Counted from the stretch's first letter, positions 1 to 11,495 are shown. The stretch is DNA of 64,000 nucleotides from Mayamaea pseudoterrestris (GCA_027923505.1 BROI01000014.1:744001-808000), one strand, 5' to 3'. Numbers and translations: made by a program. Notes: a model not told the origin generated them from the letters alone.

Positions 1-558
1 TACCATATCAATATCTTGGAATTTGTCGCCATTGTTATCAATGTCGTCTTGGCGCTGGGAACCCTTGCCCATGATGATACCATGCGGCACAGCCAACACA
101 TTTTCAACGTCTTGGCCGACAACACCTCGGCTCTCTCCTGGATGCGGCATGCGGCGAGTTGCAAAGCTACAGAAATCAGGCGACTGGCACGCTTCTTTCA
201 CGCAATTACAACTTACCAACCTCTTGCTCTCCGCATTCAGGCAAACCACATTCCAGGAAAGGACAATGTGGAGGCAGACCGCCTCTCTCGCTTCACGCCG
301 TCGACTCTCTCGTGGGCATCCGTTATCTGTCCGGACACGCAGGCATTGGCAGCTTGCAAAGTTTACCTAGTGGAGCGCGAGCTGCTTTCCACAATCTCGT
401 CCGTGATCAATGGGAGCGCGAGCGAGGCGACATACGGTCCAGAAACGATCGCGCGTTTGATCAAAGAGCCTCGCATTTTGGCAGATGGAGCCTCCAGGCA
501 GGATTCACAGACCAGTCTTTTGCGGAAATCGCATCGGGGCAAGAAATCGCGGTCTTAG
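1..558 (+). CDS. RNase H region of the DIRS-like element (partial, left edge outside window)
   Basis: The translation has the RNase H-like features of retroelement polyproteins: an LADNTSALSW segment with a catalytic-type Asp-Asn, then IPGKDNVEADRLSRF near residues 78-95, the common 'IPG.xN..AD.LSR' ending. The frame is open from base 1, so the domain continues to the left and reverse transcriptase should lie there. It overlaps the recombinase frame by about 400 bp, as DIRS elements commonly do. Confidence 0.7.
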   Translation, partial: YHINILEFVAIVINVVLALGTLAHDDTMRHSQHIFNVLADNTSALSWMRHAASCKATEIRRLARFFHAITTYQPLALRIQANHIPGKDNVEADRLSRFTPSTLSWASVICPDTQALAACKVYLVERELLSTISSVINGSASEATYGPETIARLIKEPRILADGASRQDSQTSLLRKSHRGKKSRS

Positions 559-1613
559 CAGGCTACTTGTTTGCAGTTGCCTCTGGCGAGACGTCCTTGG
601 AGATTGACAAAAACAAGCTAAAAGGAAAGGCAAACGCACAACAAGATCCATTGATGGTGAAGACATTAGTGGGTTACCTAAACGCCGCGCACTCTCTCCT
701 CGAGTTGTTCCTCAATCGCAAGTTTTCCATTCACAACCCCAACAGAGAGGGTTATCACCCCATGCTAGCAGACATCCTTGCTAGTAGGCGCAAGTGGCAG
801 AAGGCACGAGAAAAGCGCGAGCCTTTCACCAACAAAATGTTTGAGCATTTATATGCCTCTTTGAAACAGGCAACAGCTCAAAACGTCACTGTGAATCTCG
901 ATCTACAGGCCGCAGTTTTTGATTGGACTTGCCTTGGCGCCTTTACTGGTTCACGTGCCAATGAATACGCTCAAACTACAGCACGAAGAGGTTGCTTCAG
1001 CAAGGTTCCTGCCAATAAGGACGCCGGCGAGTGGGCACACCAGCCATTGGCTTTCATTGACTTGGACTTCATGTTCTACACAGCCGACAGTGTACTACTC
1101 CCACATGACAAGCTGCTAAAACATCCAGCCGCAGCCGCCAAATTGCACTTGCGTTTTCGCTACGACAAAAGTCAAAACAACTTTTCCATTCGAAAGTTTA
1201 AACGGTCTGGGCATCCCTTCATTTGCCCTATAGCAGCTAGCGTCTCCATCATCGGACGCGCGCGCTGCCTCCATAACAAATCGTCAAAAGAACCTTTGGG
1301 CGTCTTTCGCACTTCTGGCACGGGAAGCTACGACTATCTACAGTCACGCGATATTATCAAGGTGATGCGCGAAGCAGTGGTTGGAGCATACCCCGACCCA
1401 CAGCATTTCCTTCGCCAGAATGTGACTCGCATTGTGGCTCACTCTAACAGAGTCACAGCTGCCGTTGCCTTGCAGAATGCAGGTCTTGATATTCAAGAGA
1501 TTGCATTCAGGTTGCGCTGGTCTGCACCATCAGTTCAACATTACCTTCGAGAAAGCTCCCAGGAAGTCGGGCGCCTGACGCTCAAGGCTATCCAGGGAGC
1601 AGTTTTAATTTGA
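159..1613 (+). CDS. Tyrosine recombinase of the DIRS-like element
   Basis: This 484-residue frame ends in a tyrosine recombinase catalytic region. A first Arg sits in TGSRANEYAQT (about residue 265), an H-x-x-R box in AHSNRVTAAVALQNAGLD (about residue 428), and the probable nucleophilic Tyr in SVQHYLRES (about residue 467). Enzymes of this family integrate the circular DNA copy of DIRS elements, in place of the DDE integrase of LTR retrotransposons. The first 100 or so residues overlap the RNase H frame and may not be translated; the true start is not clear. Confidence 0.75.
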   Translation: MQSYRNQATGTLLSRNYNLPTSCSPHSGKPHSRKGQCGGRPPLSLHAVDSLVGIRYLSGHAGIGSLQSLPSGARAAFHNLVRDQWERERGDIRSRNDRAFDQRASHFGRWSLQAGFTDQSFAEIASGQEIAVLAGYLFAVASGETSLEIDKNKLKGKANAQQDPLMVKTLVGYLNAAHSLLELFLNRKFSIHNPNREGYHPMLADILASRRKWQKAREKREPFTNKMFEHLYASLKQATAQNVTVNLDLQAAVFDWTCLGAFTGSRANEYAQTTARRGCFSKVPANKDAGEWAHQPLAFIDLDFMFYTADSVLLPHDKLLKHPAAAAKLHLRFRYDKSQNNFSIRKFKRSGHPFICPIAASVSIIGRARCLHNKSSKEPLGVFRTSGTGSYDYLQSRDIIKVMREAVVGAYPDPQHFLRQNVTRIVAHSNRVTAAVALQNAGLDIQEIAFRLRWSAPSVQHYLRESSQEVGRLTLKAIQGAVLI

Positions 1614-1908
1614 GTGTCGCTCACGACCTCGTCTACTAGCAGACGTTACAATCTTCTGCAACTTTGAGATTACTAGGTTACGAGACTGTAGCTAAAGGTT
1701 TGCATCCGAGTCGCCGGCCTTTGGTCTGGCTGCTTGTGCGCTCCTCGTCTTTAGCTAGCTCCTCCTTATCAGGGGCAATCTCCAGGGTCTTTCCACAGAT
1801 CCAGAGTCTTCTCGTTCTCCTTCTCTTTCCTTCTTCCGCGGTTCTCGCCACACGGCCTCTTTGTTTGTTTGTGTGGCGTGACTGCCCCCAGCAAGCTGTT
1901 GTTCGTGT

Positions 1909-2119
1909 GGGTTGTGGCGAATCCTCCTCACAGGATTCGCTCCAGTCATCATTGATGACGTGGTTGTTGCTCCAGGGACCCGGAGTTTGCACTCCGAGTC
2001 CACATAGCAAATGCAACCACAGGACATCGCTGCCGACTTTGGGCAGCTGGCCGGGCGCAGCCTAGCACGCGGAAGGAAACAGCCGAGCGACGGAGGGCAA
2101 TCTGCACTTGTGCTGATTG
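1909..2119 (+). repeat. 211-bp terminal direct repeat, copy 1
   Basis: It starts with GGGTTGTGGCGAATCC and ends with TGTGCTGATTG. By eye it is almost identical to 2361-2571; I saw one clear difference, GGAAGGAAAC against GGAAAGAAAC. It is probably the internal B copy of the split direct repeats of the DIRS-like element. Confidence 0.85.
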
Positions 2120-2161
2120 TCCGGCTCAGGGCGGATGCTTCGAGGAGACTGCCTTGGGGAC

Positions 2162-2184
2162 ACTCATAAGATACCCTTATGAGT
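2162..2184. repeat. Short perfect hairpin between the 211-bp repeats
   Basis: ACTCATAAG (2162-2170) and CTTATGAGT (2176-2184) are perfect inverted repeats around a 5-nt loop. They lie in the 241-bp segment between the two direct repeats. This could be an RNA stem or a protein site of the element; the function is unknown. Confidence 0.5.
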
Positions 2185-2360
2185 ACACTGTGATCGATAG
2201 TCACGTCATCAGTGGTGCGGGAGAGAAGAATGGGAACAGCTACCGACAACGGGCAGACCACATGCCAATGTTGATCGGGTTGCCTCCCATTCCTTTGGTT
2301 AGCTTGCCGACCTTGTTGTTGTCTAGCAAGCTCTCTGTTGTTTGTCCCACCCACCCACCC

Positions 2361-2571
2361 GGGTTGTGGCGAATCCTCCTCACAGGATTCGCTCCAGTCA
2401 TCATTGATGACGTGGTTGTTGCTCCAGGGACCCGGAGTTTGCACTCCGAGTCCACATAGCAAATGCAACCACAGGACATCGCTGCCGACTTTGGGCAGCT
2501 GGCCGGGCGCAGCCTAGCACGCGGAAAGAAACAGCCGAGCGACGGAGGGCAATCTGCACTTGTGCTGATTG
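2361..2571 (+). repeat. 211-bp terminal direct repeat, copy 2
   Basis: Near-identical to 1909-2119. Its last base is followed directly by satellite sequence (CCAAAAATACACC...), which makes 2571/2572 the likely right boundary of the element. Confidence 0.85.
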
Positions 2572-5500
2572 CCAAAAATACACCAGAATGGTGCCAGCAT
2601 CATTATTCAGGCTGCGCTACAAGATGGTAGGCTTGGCTGGTGTCTCAGGGGATGGCAATGTATTTGGTGACAACTTGTCACCAGTCTCAGCCCGCAGATG
2701 CCGTGACATTCAAACGCCCCTACAGCAAGCCCTGTGGGTGCCCAAAATACACCAGAATGGTGCCAACATCATTATTCAGGCTGCGCTACAAGATGGTAGG
2801 CTTGGCTGGTGTCTCAGGGGATGGCAATGTATTTGGTGACAACTTGTGACCAGTCTCAGCCCACAGATGCCATGACATTCAAACGCCCCTACAGCAAGCC
2901 CTGTAGGTGCTCAAAATACACCAGAATGGTGCCAACATCATTATTCAGGCTGCGCTACAAGATGTTAAGCTTGGCTGGTGTCTCAGGGGATGGCAATGTA
3001 TTTGGTGACAACTTGTCACCAGTCTCAGCCCGCAGATGCCATGACATTCAGACACACCTACAGTAGGCCCTGTAGGTGCCCGAATGGTGGCAACATCATT
3101 GGTCAGGCTGCGCTACAAGATGGTAGGCTTGGCTGGTGTCTCAGGGGATGGCAATGTATTTGGTGACAACTTGTCACCAGTCTCAGCCCACAGATGCTGT
3201 GACATTCAAATGCCCCTACAGCAAGCCCTGTGGGCGCCCAAAATACACCAGAATGGTGCCAACATCATTATGCAGGCTGCGCTACAAGTTGGTAGGCTTG
3301 GCTGGTGTCTCAGGGGATGGCAATGTATTTGGTGACAACTTGTCACCAGTCTCAGCCCACAGATGCCGGGATATTCAAACGCCCCTACAGCAAGCCCTGT
3401 GGGTGCCCAAAATACACCAGAATGGTGCCAACATCATTATTCAGGCTGCGCTACAAGATGGTAGGCTTGGCTGGTGTCTCAGGGGATGGCAATGTATTTG
3501 GTGACAACTTGTCACCAGTCTCAGCCCGCAGTGCCATGACATTCAAACGCCCCTACAGCAAGACCTGTAGGTGCCCAAAATACACCAGAATGGTGCCAAC
3601 ATCATTATTCAGGCTGCTCTACAAGATGGTAGGCTTGGCTGGTGTCTCAGGGGATGGCAATGTATTTGGTGACAACTTGTCACCAGTCTCAGCCCGCAGA
3701 TGCCGTGACATTCAAACACCCCTACAGCAAGCTCCGTAGGTGCCCAAAATACACCAGAATGGTGCCAACATCATTATTCTGGCTGCGCTACAAAATGGTA
3801 GGCTTGGCTGGTGTCTCAGGGGATGGCAATGTATTTGGTGACAACTTGTCACCAGTCTCTGCCCGCAGATGCCGTGACATTCAAATGCCCCTACAGCAAG
3901 CCTTGTGGGTGCCCAAAATACACCAGAATGGTGCCAACATCATTATTCAGGCTGCGCTACAAGATGGTAGGCTTGGCTGGTGTCTCAGGGGATGGCAATG
4001 TATTTGGTGACAACTTGTCACCAGTCTCAGCCTGCAGTTGCCGTGACATTCAAACGCCCCTACAGCAAGCCTTGTGGGTGCCCAAAATACACCAGAATGG
4101 TGCCAACATCATTATTCAGGCTGCGCTACAAGATGGTAGGCTTGGCTGGTGTCTCAGGGGATGTCAATGTATTTGGTGACAACTTGTCACCAGTCTCAGC
4201 CTGCAGTTGCCGTGACATTCAAACGCCCCTACAGCAAGCCTTGTGGGTGCCCAAAATACACCAGAATGGTGCCAACATCATTATTCAGGCTGCGCTACAA
4301 GATGGTAGGCTCGGCTGGTGTCTCAGGGGATGGCAATGTATTTGGTGACAACTTGTCACCAGTCTCAGCCCGCAGATGCCATGACATTCAAACGCCCCTA
4401 CAGCAAGCCCTGTAGGTGCCCAAAATACACCAGAATGGTGCCAACATCATTATGCAGGCTGAGCTACAAGATGGTAGGCTTGGCTGGTGTCTCAGGGGAT
4501 GGCAATGTATTTGGTGACAACTTGTCACCAGTCTCAGCCCACAGATGCCGTGACATTCAAACGCCCCTACAGCAAGCCCTGTGGGTGCCCAAAATACACC
4601 AGAATGGTGCCAACATCATTATTCAGGCTGCGCTACAAGATGGTAGGCTTGGCTGGTGTCTCAGGGGATGGCAATGTATTTGGTGACAACTTGTCACCAG
4701 TCTCAGCCCACAGATGCCGTGACATTCAAACGCCCCTACAGCAAGCCCTGTGGGTGCCCAAAAATACACCAGAATGGTGCCAGCATCATTATTCAGGCTG
4801 CGCTACAAGATGGTAGGCTTGGCTGGTGTCTCAGGGGATGGCAATGTATTTGGTGACAACTTGTCACCAGTCTCAGCCCTCAGATGCTGTGACATTCAAA
4901 CAGCCCTACAGCAAGCCCTGTGGGTGCCCAAAATACACCAGAATGGTGACAACATCATTATTCAGGCTGCTCTACAAGTTGGTAGGCTTGGCTGGTGTCT
5001 CAGGGGATGGCAATGTATTTGGTGACAACTTGTCACCAGTCTCAGCCCACAGATGCTGTGACATTCAAATGCCCCTACAGCAAGCCCTGTGGGCGCCCAA
5101 AATACACCAGAATGGTGCCAACATCATTATTCAGGCTGCGCTACAAGTTGGTAGGCTTGGCTGGTGTCTCAGGGGATGGCAATGTATTTGGTGACAACTT
5201 GTCACCAGTCTCAGCCCGCAGATGCCGTGATATTCAAACGCCCCTACAGCAAGCCTTGTGGGTGCCCAAAATACACCAGAATGGTGCCAACATCATTATT
5301 CAGGCTGCGCTACAAGATGGTAGGCTTGGCTGGTGTCTCAGGGGATGGCAATGTATTTGGTGACAACTTGTCACCAGTCTCAGCCCGCAGTGCCATGACA
5401 TTCAAACGCCCCTACAGCAAGCCCTGTAGGTGCCCAAAATACACCAGAATGGTGCCAACATCATTATTCAGGCTGCGCTACAAGATGGTAGGCTTGGCTG

Positions 5501-8500
5501 GTGTCTCAGGGGATGGCAATGTATTTGGTGACAACTTGTCACCAGTCTCAGCCCGCAGATGCCGTGACATTCAAACGCCCCTACAGCAAGCTCCGTAGGT
5601 GCCCAAAATACACCAGAATGGTGCCAACATCATTATTCTGGCTGCGCTACAAAATGGTAGGCTTGGCTGGTGTCTCAGGGGATGGCAATGTATTTGGTGA
5701 CAACTTGTCACCAGTCTCTGCCCGCAGATGCCGTGACATTCAAACGCCCCTACAGCAAGCCCTGTGGGTGCCCAAAATACACCAGAATGGTGCCAACATC
5801 ATTATTCAGGCTGCGCTACAAGATGGTAGGCTTGGCTGGTGTCTCAGGGGATGGCAATGTATTTGGTGACAACTTGTCACCAGTCTCAGCCCGCAGATGC
5901 CGTGACATTCAAACGCCCCTACAGCAAGCCCTGTGGGTGCCCAAAATACACCAGAATGGTGCCAACATCATTATTCAGGCTGCGCTACAAGATGGTAGGC
6001 TTGGCTGGTGTCTCAGGGGATGGCAATGTATTTGGTGACAACTTGTCACCAGTCTCAGCCTGCAGATGCCGTGACATTCAAACGCCCCTACAGCAAGCCT
6101 TGTGGGTGCCCAAAATACACCAGAATGGTGCCAACATCATTATTCAGGCTGCGCTACAAGATGGTAGGCTCGGCTGGTGTCTCAGGGGATGGCAATGTAT
6201 TTGGTGACAACTTGTCACCAGTCTCAGCCCGCAGATGCCATGACATTCAAACGCCCCTACAGCAAGCCCTGTAGGTGCCCAAAATACACCAGAATGGTGC
6301 CAACATCATTATTCAGGCTGCGCTACAAGATGGTAGGCTTGGCTGGTGTCTCAGGGGATGGCAATGTATTTGGTGACAACTTGTCACCAGTCTCAGCCCA
6401 CAGATGCCGTGACATTCAAACGCCCCTACAGCAAAGCCCTGTAGGTGCCCAAAATACACCAGAATGGTGCCAACATCATTATTCAGGCTGCGCTACAAGA
6501 TGGTAGGCTTGGCTGGTGTCTCAGGGGATGGCAATGTATTTGGTGACAACTTGTCACCAGTCTCTGCCCGCAGATGCCGTGACATTCAAACACCCCTACA
6601 GCAAGCCCTGTGGGTGCCCAAAAATACACCAGAATGGTGCCAGCATCATTATTCAGGCTGCGCTACAAGATGGTAGGCTTGGCTGGTGTCTCAGGGGATG
6701 GCAATGTATTTGGTGACAACTTGTCACCAGTCTCAGCCCACAGATGCTGTGACATTCAAACGCCCCTACAGCAAGCCCTGTGGGTGCCCAAAATACACCA
6801 GAATGGTGCCAACATCATTATTCAGGCTGCGCTACAAGATGGTAGGCTTGGCTGGTGTCTCAGGGGATGGCAATGTATTTGGTGACAACTTGTCACCAGT
6901 CTCAGCCCGCAGATGCCGTGACATTCCAACGCCCCTACAGCAAGCCCTGTGGGTGCCCAAAATACACCAGAATGGTGCCAACATCATTATTCAGGCTGCG
7001 CTACAAGATGGTAGGCTTGGCGGGTGTCTCAGGGGATAACAATGTATTTGGTGACAACTTGTCACCAGTCTCAGCCCACAGATGCCGTGACATTCAAAGG
7101 GCCCTACAGCAAGCCCTGTGGGTGCCCAAAATACACCAGAATGGTGCCAACATCATTATTCAGGCTGCGCTACAAGATGGTAGGCTTGGCTGGTGTCTCA
7201 GGGGATGTCAATGTATTTGGTGACAACTTGTCACCAGTCTCAGCCCGCAGATGCCGTGACATTCAAACGCCCCTACAGCAAGCCTTGTGGGTGCCCAAAA
7301 TACACCAGAATGGTGCCAACATCATTATGCAGGCTGCGCTACAAGATGGTAGGCTCGGCTGGTGTCTCAGGGGATGGCAATGTATTTGGTGACAACTTGT
7401 CACCAGTCTCAGCCCGCAGATGCCATGACATTCAAACGCCCCTACAGCAAGCCCTGTGGGTGCCCAAAATACACCAGAATGGTGCCAACATCATTATTCA
7501 GGCTGCGCTACAAGATGGTAGGCTTGGCTGGTGTCTCAGGGGATGGCAATGTATTTGGTGACAACTTGTCACCAGTCTCAGCCCACAGATGCCGTGACAT
7601 TCAAACGCCCCTACAGCAAAGCCCTGTAGGTGCCCAAAATACACCAGAATGGTGCCAACATCATTATTCAGGCTGCGCTACAAGATGGTAGGCTTGGCAG
7701 GTGTCTCAGGGGATGGCAATGTATTTGGTGACAACTTGTCACCAGTCTCAGCCCGCAGATGCCGTGACATTCAAACACCCCTACAGCAAGCCCTGTGGGT
7801 GCCCAAAAATACACCAGAATGGTGCCAGCATCATTATTCAGGCTGCGCTACAAGATGGTAGGCTTGGCTGGTGTCTCAGGGGATGGCAATGTATTTGGTG
7901 ACAACTTGTCACCAGTCTCAGCCCACAGATGCTGTGACATTCAAACGCCCCTACAGCAAGCCCTGTGGGTGCCCAAAATACACCAGAATGGTTCCAACAT
8001 CATTATTCAGGCTGCGCTACAAGATGGTAGGCTTGGCTGGTGTCTCAGGGGATGGCAATGTATTTGGTGACAACTTGTCACCAGTCTCAGCCCGCAGATG
8101 CCGTGACATTCAAACGCCCCTACAGCAAGCCCTGTGGGTGCCCAAAATACACCAGAATGGTGCCAACATCATTATTCAGGCTGCGCTACAAGATGGTAGG
8201 CTTGGCGGGTGTCTCAGGGGATGGCAATGTATTTGGTGACAACTTGTCACCAGTCTCAGCCCGCAGATGCCGTGACATTCAAAGGCCCCTACAGCAAGCC
8301 CTGTGGGTGCCCAAAATACACCAGAATGGTGCCAACATCATTATTCAGGCTGCGCTACAAGATGGTAGGCTTGGCTGGTGTCTCAGGGGATGGCAATGTA
8401 TTTGGTGACAACTTGTCACCAGTCTCAGCCCACAGATGCCGTGACATTCAAACGCCCCTACAGCAAGCCCTGTGGGTGCCCAAAATACACCAGAATGGTG

Positions 8501-9715
8501 CCAACATCATTATGCAGGCTGCGCTACAAGATGGTAGGCTTGGCTGGTGTCTCAGGGGATGGCAATGTATTTGGTGACAACTTGTCACCAGTCTCAGCCC
8601 GCAGATGCCGTGACATTCAAACGCCCCTACAGCAAGCCCTGTGGGTGCCCAAAATACACCAGAATGGTGCCAACATCATTATTCAGGCTGCGCTACAAGA
8701 TGGTAGGCTTGGCTGGTGTCTCAGGGGATGGCAATGTATTTGGTGACAACTTGTCACCAGTCTCAGCCCGCAGATGTCGTGACATTCAAACGCCCCTACA
8801 GCAAGCCCTGTGGGTGCCCAAAATACACCAGAATGGTGCCAACATCATTGTTCAGGCTGCGCTACAAGATGGTAGGCTTGGCTGGTGTCTCAGGGGATGG
8901 CAATGTATTTGGTGACAACTTGTCACCAGTCTCAGCCCGCAGATGCCGTGACATTCAAACGCCCCTACAGCAAGCTCCGTAGGTGCCCAAAATACACCAG
9001 AATGGTGCCAACATCATTATTCTGGCTGCGCTACAAAATGGTAGGCTTGGCTGGTGTCTCAGGGGATGGCAATGTATTTGGTGACAATTTGTCACCAGTC
9101 TCTGCCCGCAGATGCCGTGACATTCAAATGCCCCTACAGCAAGCCCTGTGGGTGCCCAAAATACACCAGAATGGTGCCAACATCATTATTCAGGCTGCGC
9201 TACAAGATGGTAGGCTTGGCTGGTGTCTCAGGGGATGGCAATGTATTTGGTGACAACTTGTCACCAGTCTCAGCCTGCAGTTGCCGTGACATTCAAACGC
9301 CCCTACAGCAAACTTTGTGGGTGCCCAAAATACACCAGAATGGTGCCAACATCATTATTCAGGCTGCGCTACAAGATGGTAGGCTTGGCTGGTGTCTCAG
9401 GGGATGTCAATGTATTTGGTGACAACTTGTCACCAGTCTCAGCCTGCAGTTGCCGTGACATTCAAACGCCCCTACAGCAAGCCTTGTGGGTGCCCAAAAT
9501 ACACCAGAATGGTGCCAACATCATTCTTCAGGCTGCGCTACAAGATGGTAGGCTCGGCTGGTGTCTCAGGGGATGGCAATGTATTTGGTGACAACTTGTC
9601 ACCAGTCTCAGCCCACAGATGCCGTGACATTCAAACGCCCCTACAGCAAGCCCTGTGGGTGCCCAAAATACACCAGAATGGTGACAACATCATTATTCAG
9701 GCTGCTCTACAAGAT
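2572..9715. repeat. Satellite array 1, ~169-bp unit, about 42 copies
   Basis: A tandem head-to-tail array whose landmark words (TGGTGTCTCAGGGGATGGCAATG, cut here for length to its central part CTCAGGGGATGGCAATG) recur every 169 bp. Units of 168, 170 and 158 bp also occur; the 158-bp unit near 3075 lacks 11 bp. Each unit has a 19-bp palindrome, TGGTGACAAcTTGTCACCA (first at 2665-2683). The period is 1 modulo 3, so reading frame shifts from unit to unit. The many 66-122-codon open frames are therefore by-products of a stop-poor unit and are not called as genes. Shared rare variants show higher-order repeats: offset 1859 bp (11 units; for example 3528/5387 and 3731/5590) and offset 1185 bp (7 units; 6431/7616 and 6616/7801). 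Confidence 0.95.
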
Positions 9716-10085
9716 AGCTTGGCTGATGGAAGACCAGTTGCAAGCCAACCTGCAAACCAAATGGTAACAATCAAGTACAGCAAGCCTTGTGGGTGCCCAA
9801 AATACACCAGAATGGTGCCAACATCATTATTCAGGCTGCGCTACAAGATGGTAGGCTTGGCTGGTGTCTCAGGGGATAAATAACCAGTGCAACGTCAACC
9901 TGCACCAGATGCTGTGACATTCAAACGCCCCTACAGCAAGCCCTGTGGGTGCCCAAAATACACCAGAATGGTGCCAACATCATTATTCAGGCTGCGCTAC
10001 AAGATGGTAGGCTTGGCTGGTGTCTCAGGGGATGGCAAGGTATTTGGTGACAACTTGTCACCAGTCTCTGCCCGCAGATGCTGTC
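9716..10085. repeat. Broken right end of satellite array 1 with minisatellite inserts
   Basis: Satellite units are interrupted at about 9716-9779 by a piece reading GACCAGTTGCAAGCCAACC..., which is the minisatellite found from 10086 onward. A second short break lies at about 9880-9900. Satellite sequence then resumes and stops at about 10085. The mixture shows exchange between the two repeat families at the array edge. Confidence 0.8.
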
Positions 10086-10730
10086 GTGACTAATCTGCAA
10101 ACCATTGTACCGATAAACCAGTCGCAAGCCAACCTGCAAACCAATCATACCAATTATCTAACCTGCAAACCAATCATACCAATTACCCAGCCTGCAAACC
10201 AACTGTACCGATGAACCAGCCACAAGCTAGCCTGCAAATTTTGTACTGATAAACCAGTTGCAAGCCAACCTGCAAACCATATGTACCAATTACCAACCTG
10301 CAACCAACTGTACCAATTACCCAGCCTGCAAACCAACTGTACCAATTAACCAGTCGCAAGCCAACCTGCAAACCAAATGTACCAATTACACAGCCTGCAA
10401 AACAACTGTACCAATTAACAAGCCACAAGCTAGCCTGCAAACCATTGTACCGATAAACCAGTTGCAAGCCAACCTGCAAACCAATCATACCAATTACCCA
10501 ACCTGCAAACCAATCGCACCAATTACCCAACCTGCAAACCTATCGCACCAATTACCCAACCTGCAACCCAATCATACCAATTACCCAACCTGCAAACCAA
10601 TTGTACCATTTACCCAGTCGTAAACCAATCATACTGAATAACCAGTGCAAGCCAACCTGCAAACCAATCGCACCAATTACCCAGCCTGCAAACCAACTGT
10701 ACCAATTAACCAGCCGCATGCTAGCCCTGC
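10086..10730. repeat. 29-bp minisatellite (AACCTGCAAACCAAT family)
   Basis: Imperfect tandem copies of ACCAATTACCCAACCTGCAA plus nine bases (29 bp) are most regular at about 10490-10610. Longer variants carry GCCACAAGCTAGCCTGCAA or CAGTCGCAAGCC. Both strands are open over long stretches (up to 121 codons) because of composition; I do not call a gene. Confidence 0.85.
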
Positions 10731-11060
10731 AAATCATTGTATCTGTCTGCCATCTGATAATCCCAGCACCAAGCATAGTGTGTCACCTAGTGCAGGACTG
10801 TCTCCTCCTCAGTGCAGCACCAAGCTTGCCCCCTATGTGGCTCCCAGGTTGTCTCCTAGCACTCATCCCAGCAACTTGCCATCAAGTGTGCCATCAAATG
10901 ACCCAGACACCATGGACATGCGTCAGCAAGCTTATCCCGTCTGTGGCTCCCAGTTTGTAAACTCATCCCAGCAACTTGCCATCAAGTGTGCCATCAAGTG
11001 ACTCAGGCGCCAAGCCCAGCATCAAGTTATCACCCTCTGTGGCTCCCAGCTTGTCTTCAA
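10731..11060 (+). pseudogene. Relic of a Ser/Pro-repeat (PSxxPS) secreted-protein coding sequence
   Basis: One plus-strand frame (within 10645-11001) reads PSDNPSTKHSVSPSAGLSPP and then LSPSTHPSNLPSSVPSND, the PSxxPS pattern common in secreted or wall proteins of diatoms and other stramenopiles. The nucleotide words CTCATCCCAGCAACTTGCCATC and GTGTGCCATCAA recur about 120 bp apart (about 10862 and 10965), so it is also an internal repeat. No start, signal peptide or full domain is visible. I read it as a decayed fragment; confidence is low. Confidence 0.35.
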
Positions 11061-11495
11061 GCACATATTCTATGTGATCCAATCCAAAAGCCCTCATCAA
11101 TGGGGTTCCCATCTGCTCCATGCTATTGCCACGGACGCAATTTCCCTCCGTTGAGCTGAGAGTCACATAGTGCTACGGTAACATCAGGTGCGATGTTAGT
11201 TCCATTGGATCTGCCACGCAGTCAGGTCAGACCCGGTCCCTCGGTGCAATCTTTCAATCTGCTCGTTCGACTTGCAGCCTTTGTCGCACGTCGTACCGAT
11301 ACCCCTTAGTACCGGAGCGAATTGAGCAACAACAAGCAACAAAAGAATGAGCGTCACACGACCTACGACGAGCGACAAAAAGATGATGGCTTTCACATTC
11401 AAACTATGAGCATACACAAAGAATCATTCGTTGATACATTAGACGACTCATTAATCCAGTAGCTTTTGTCGTCGCGACAATTCAACATTTAGAAA
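11061..11495. other. Intergenic, 5' region of the P4H gene
   Basis: No gene seen. It holds the 13-bp motif at 11290-11302 (separate entry), 194 bp before the P4H start codon. Confidence 0.6.
11290..11302 (+). promoter_or_regulatory. GTCGTACCGRTAC motif, copy 1
   Basis: GTCGTACCGATAC, 194 bp upstream of the P4H ATG and in the gene's orientation. It is one of four exact matches in the window, all upstream of genes. A further GTACCGG lies at about 11319. Likely a promoter element; the bound factor is unknown. Confidence 0.5.

Larger units (their letters stand above)
1..2571 (+). mobile_element. DIRS-like tyrosine-recombinase retroelement, right-hand part
   Basis: The visible part carries an RNase H region (1-558) and a tyrosine recombinase (159-1613) in overlapping frames, the usual DIRS order, followed by about 950 bp of non-coding terminal sequence. 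That terminal part contains two near-identical 211-bp direct repeats (1909-2119 and 2361-2571) with 241 bp between them. A B1-A2-B2 arrangement of this kind matches the split direct repeats of PAT-type DIRS elements; this is inference, because the left end (capsid-like and reverse transcriptase regions) lies outside the window. The recombinase frame is open and the repeats barely differ, so the copy looks young. The right end abuts the satellite array at 2572 with no spacer, so the element probably inserted into the array. Confidence 0.8.

Noticed and set aside
1664-2468. Frames of 100-237 codons on both strands over the retroelement terminal region
   Set aside because: They cover the duplicated 211-bp repeats and have no recognisable domain.
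2572-10085. Centromere
   Set aside because: Unit length and higher-order repeats recall centromeric satellites, but active genes lie close on both sides and nothing in sequence alone shows kinetochore assembly. Not claimed.
2588-10093. Dozens of 66-163-codon plus-strand frames starting MSQGMAMYLVTTCHQ or MVPTSLFRLRYKMVG
   Set aside because: They are the satellite read in shifting frames (period 1 modulo 3); each ends at a stop fixed in the unit. No start context, no promoter, no family.
10154-10776. Long frames on both strands over the 29-bp minisatellite (for example a Trp/Gly-rich 115-codon frame on the minus strand)
   Set aside because: Composition of a simple repeat keeps both strands open; there is no start or domain.
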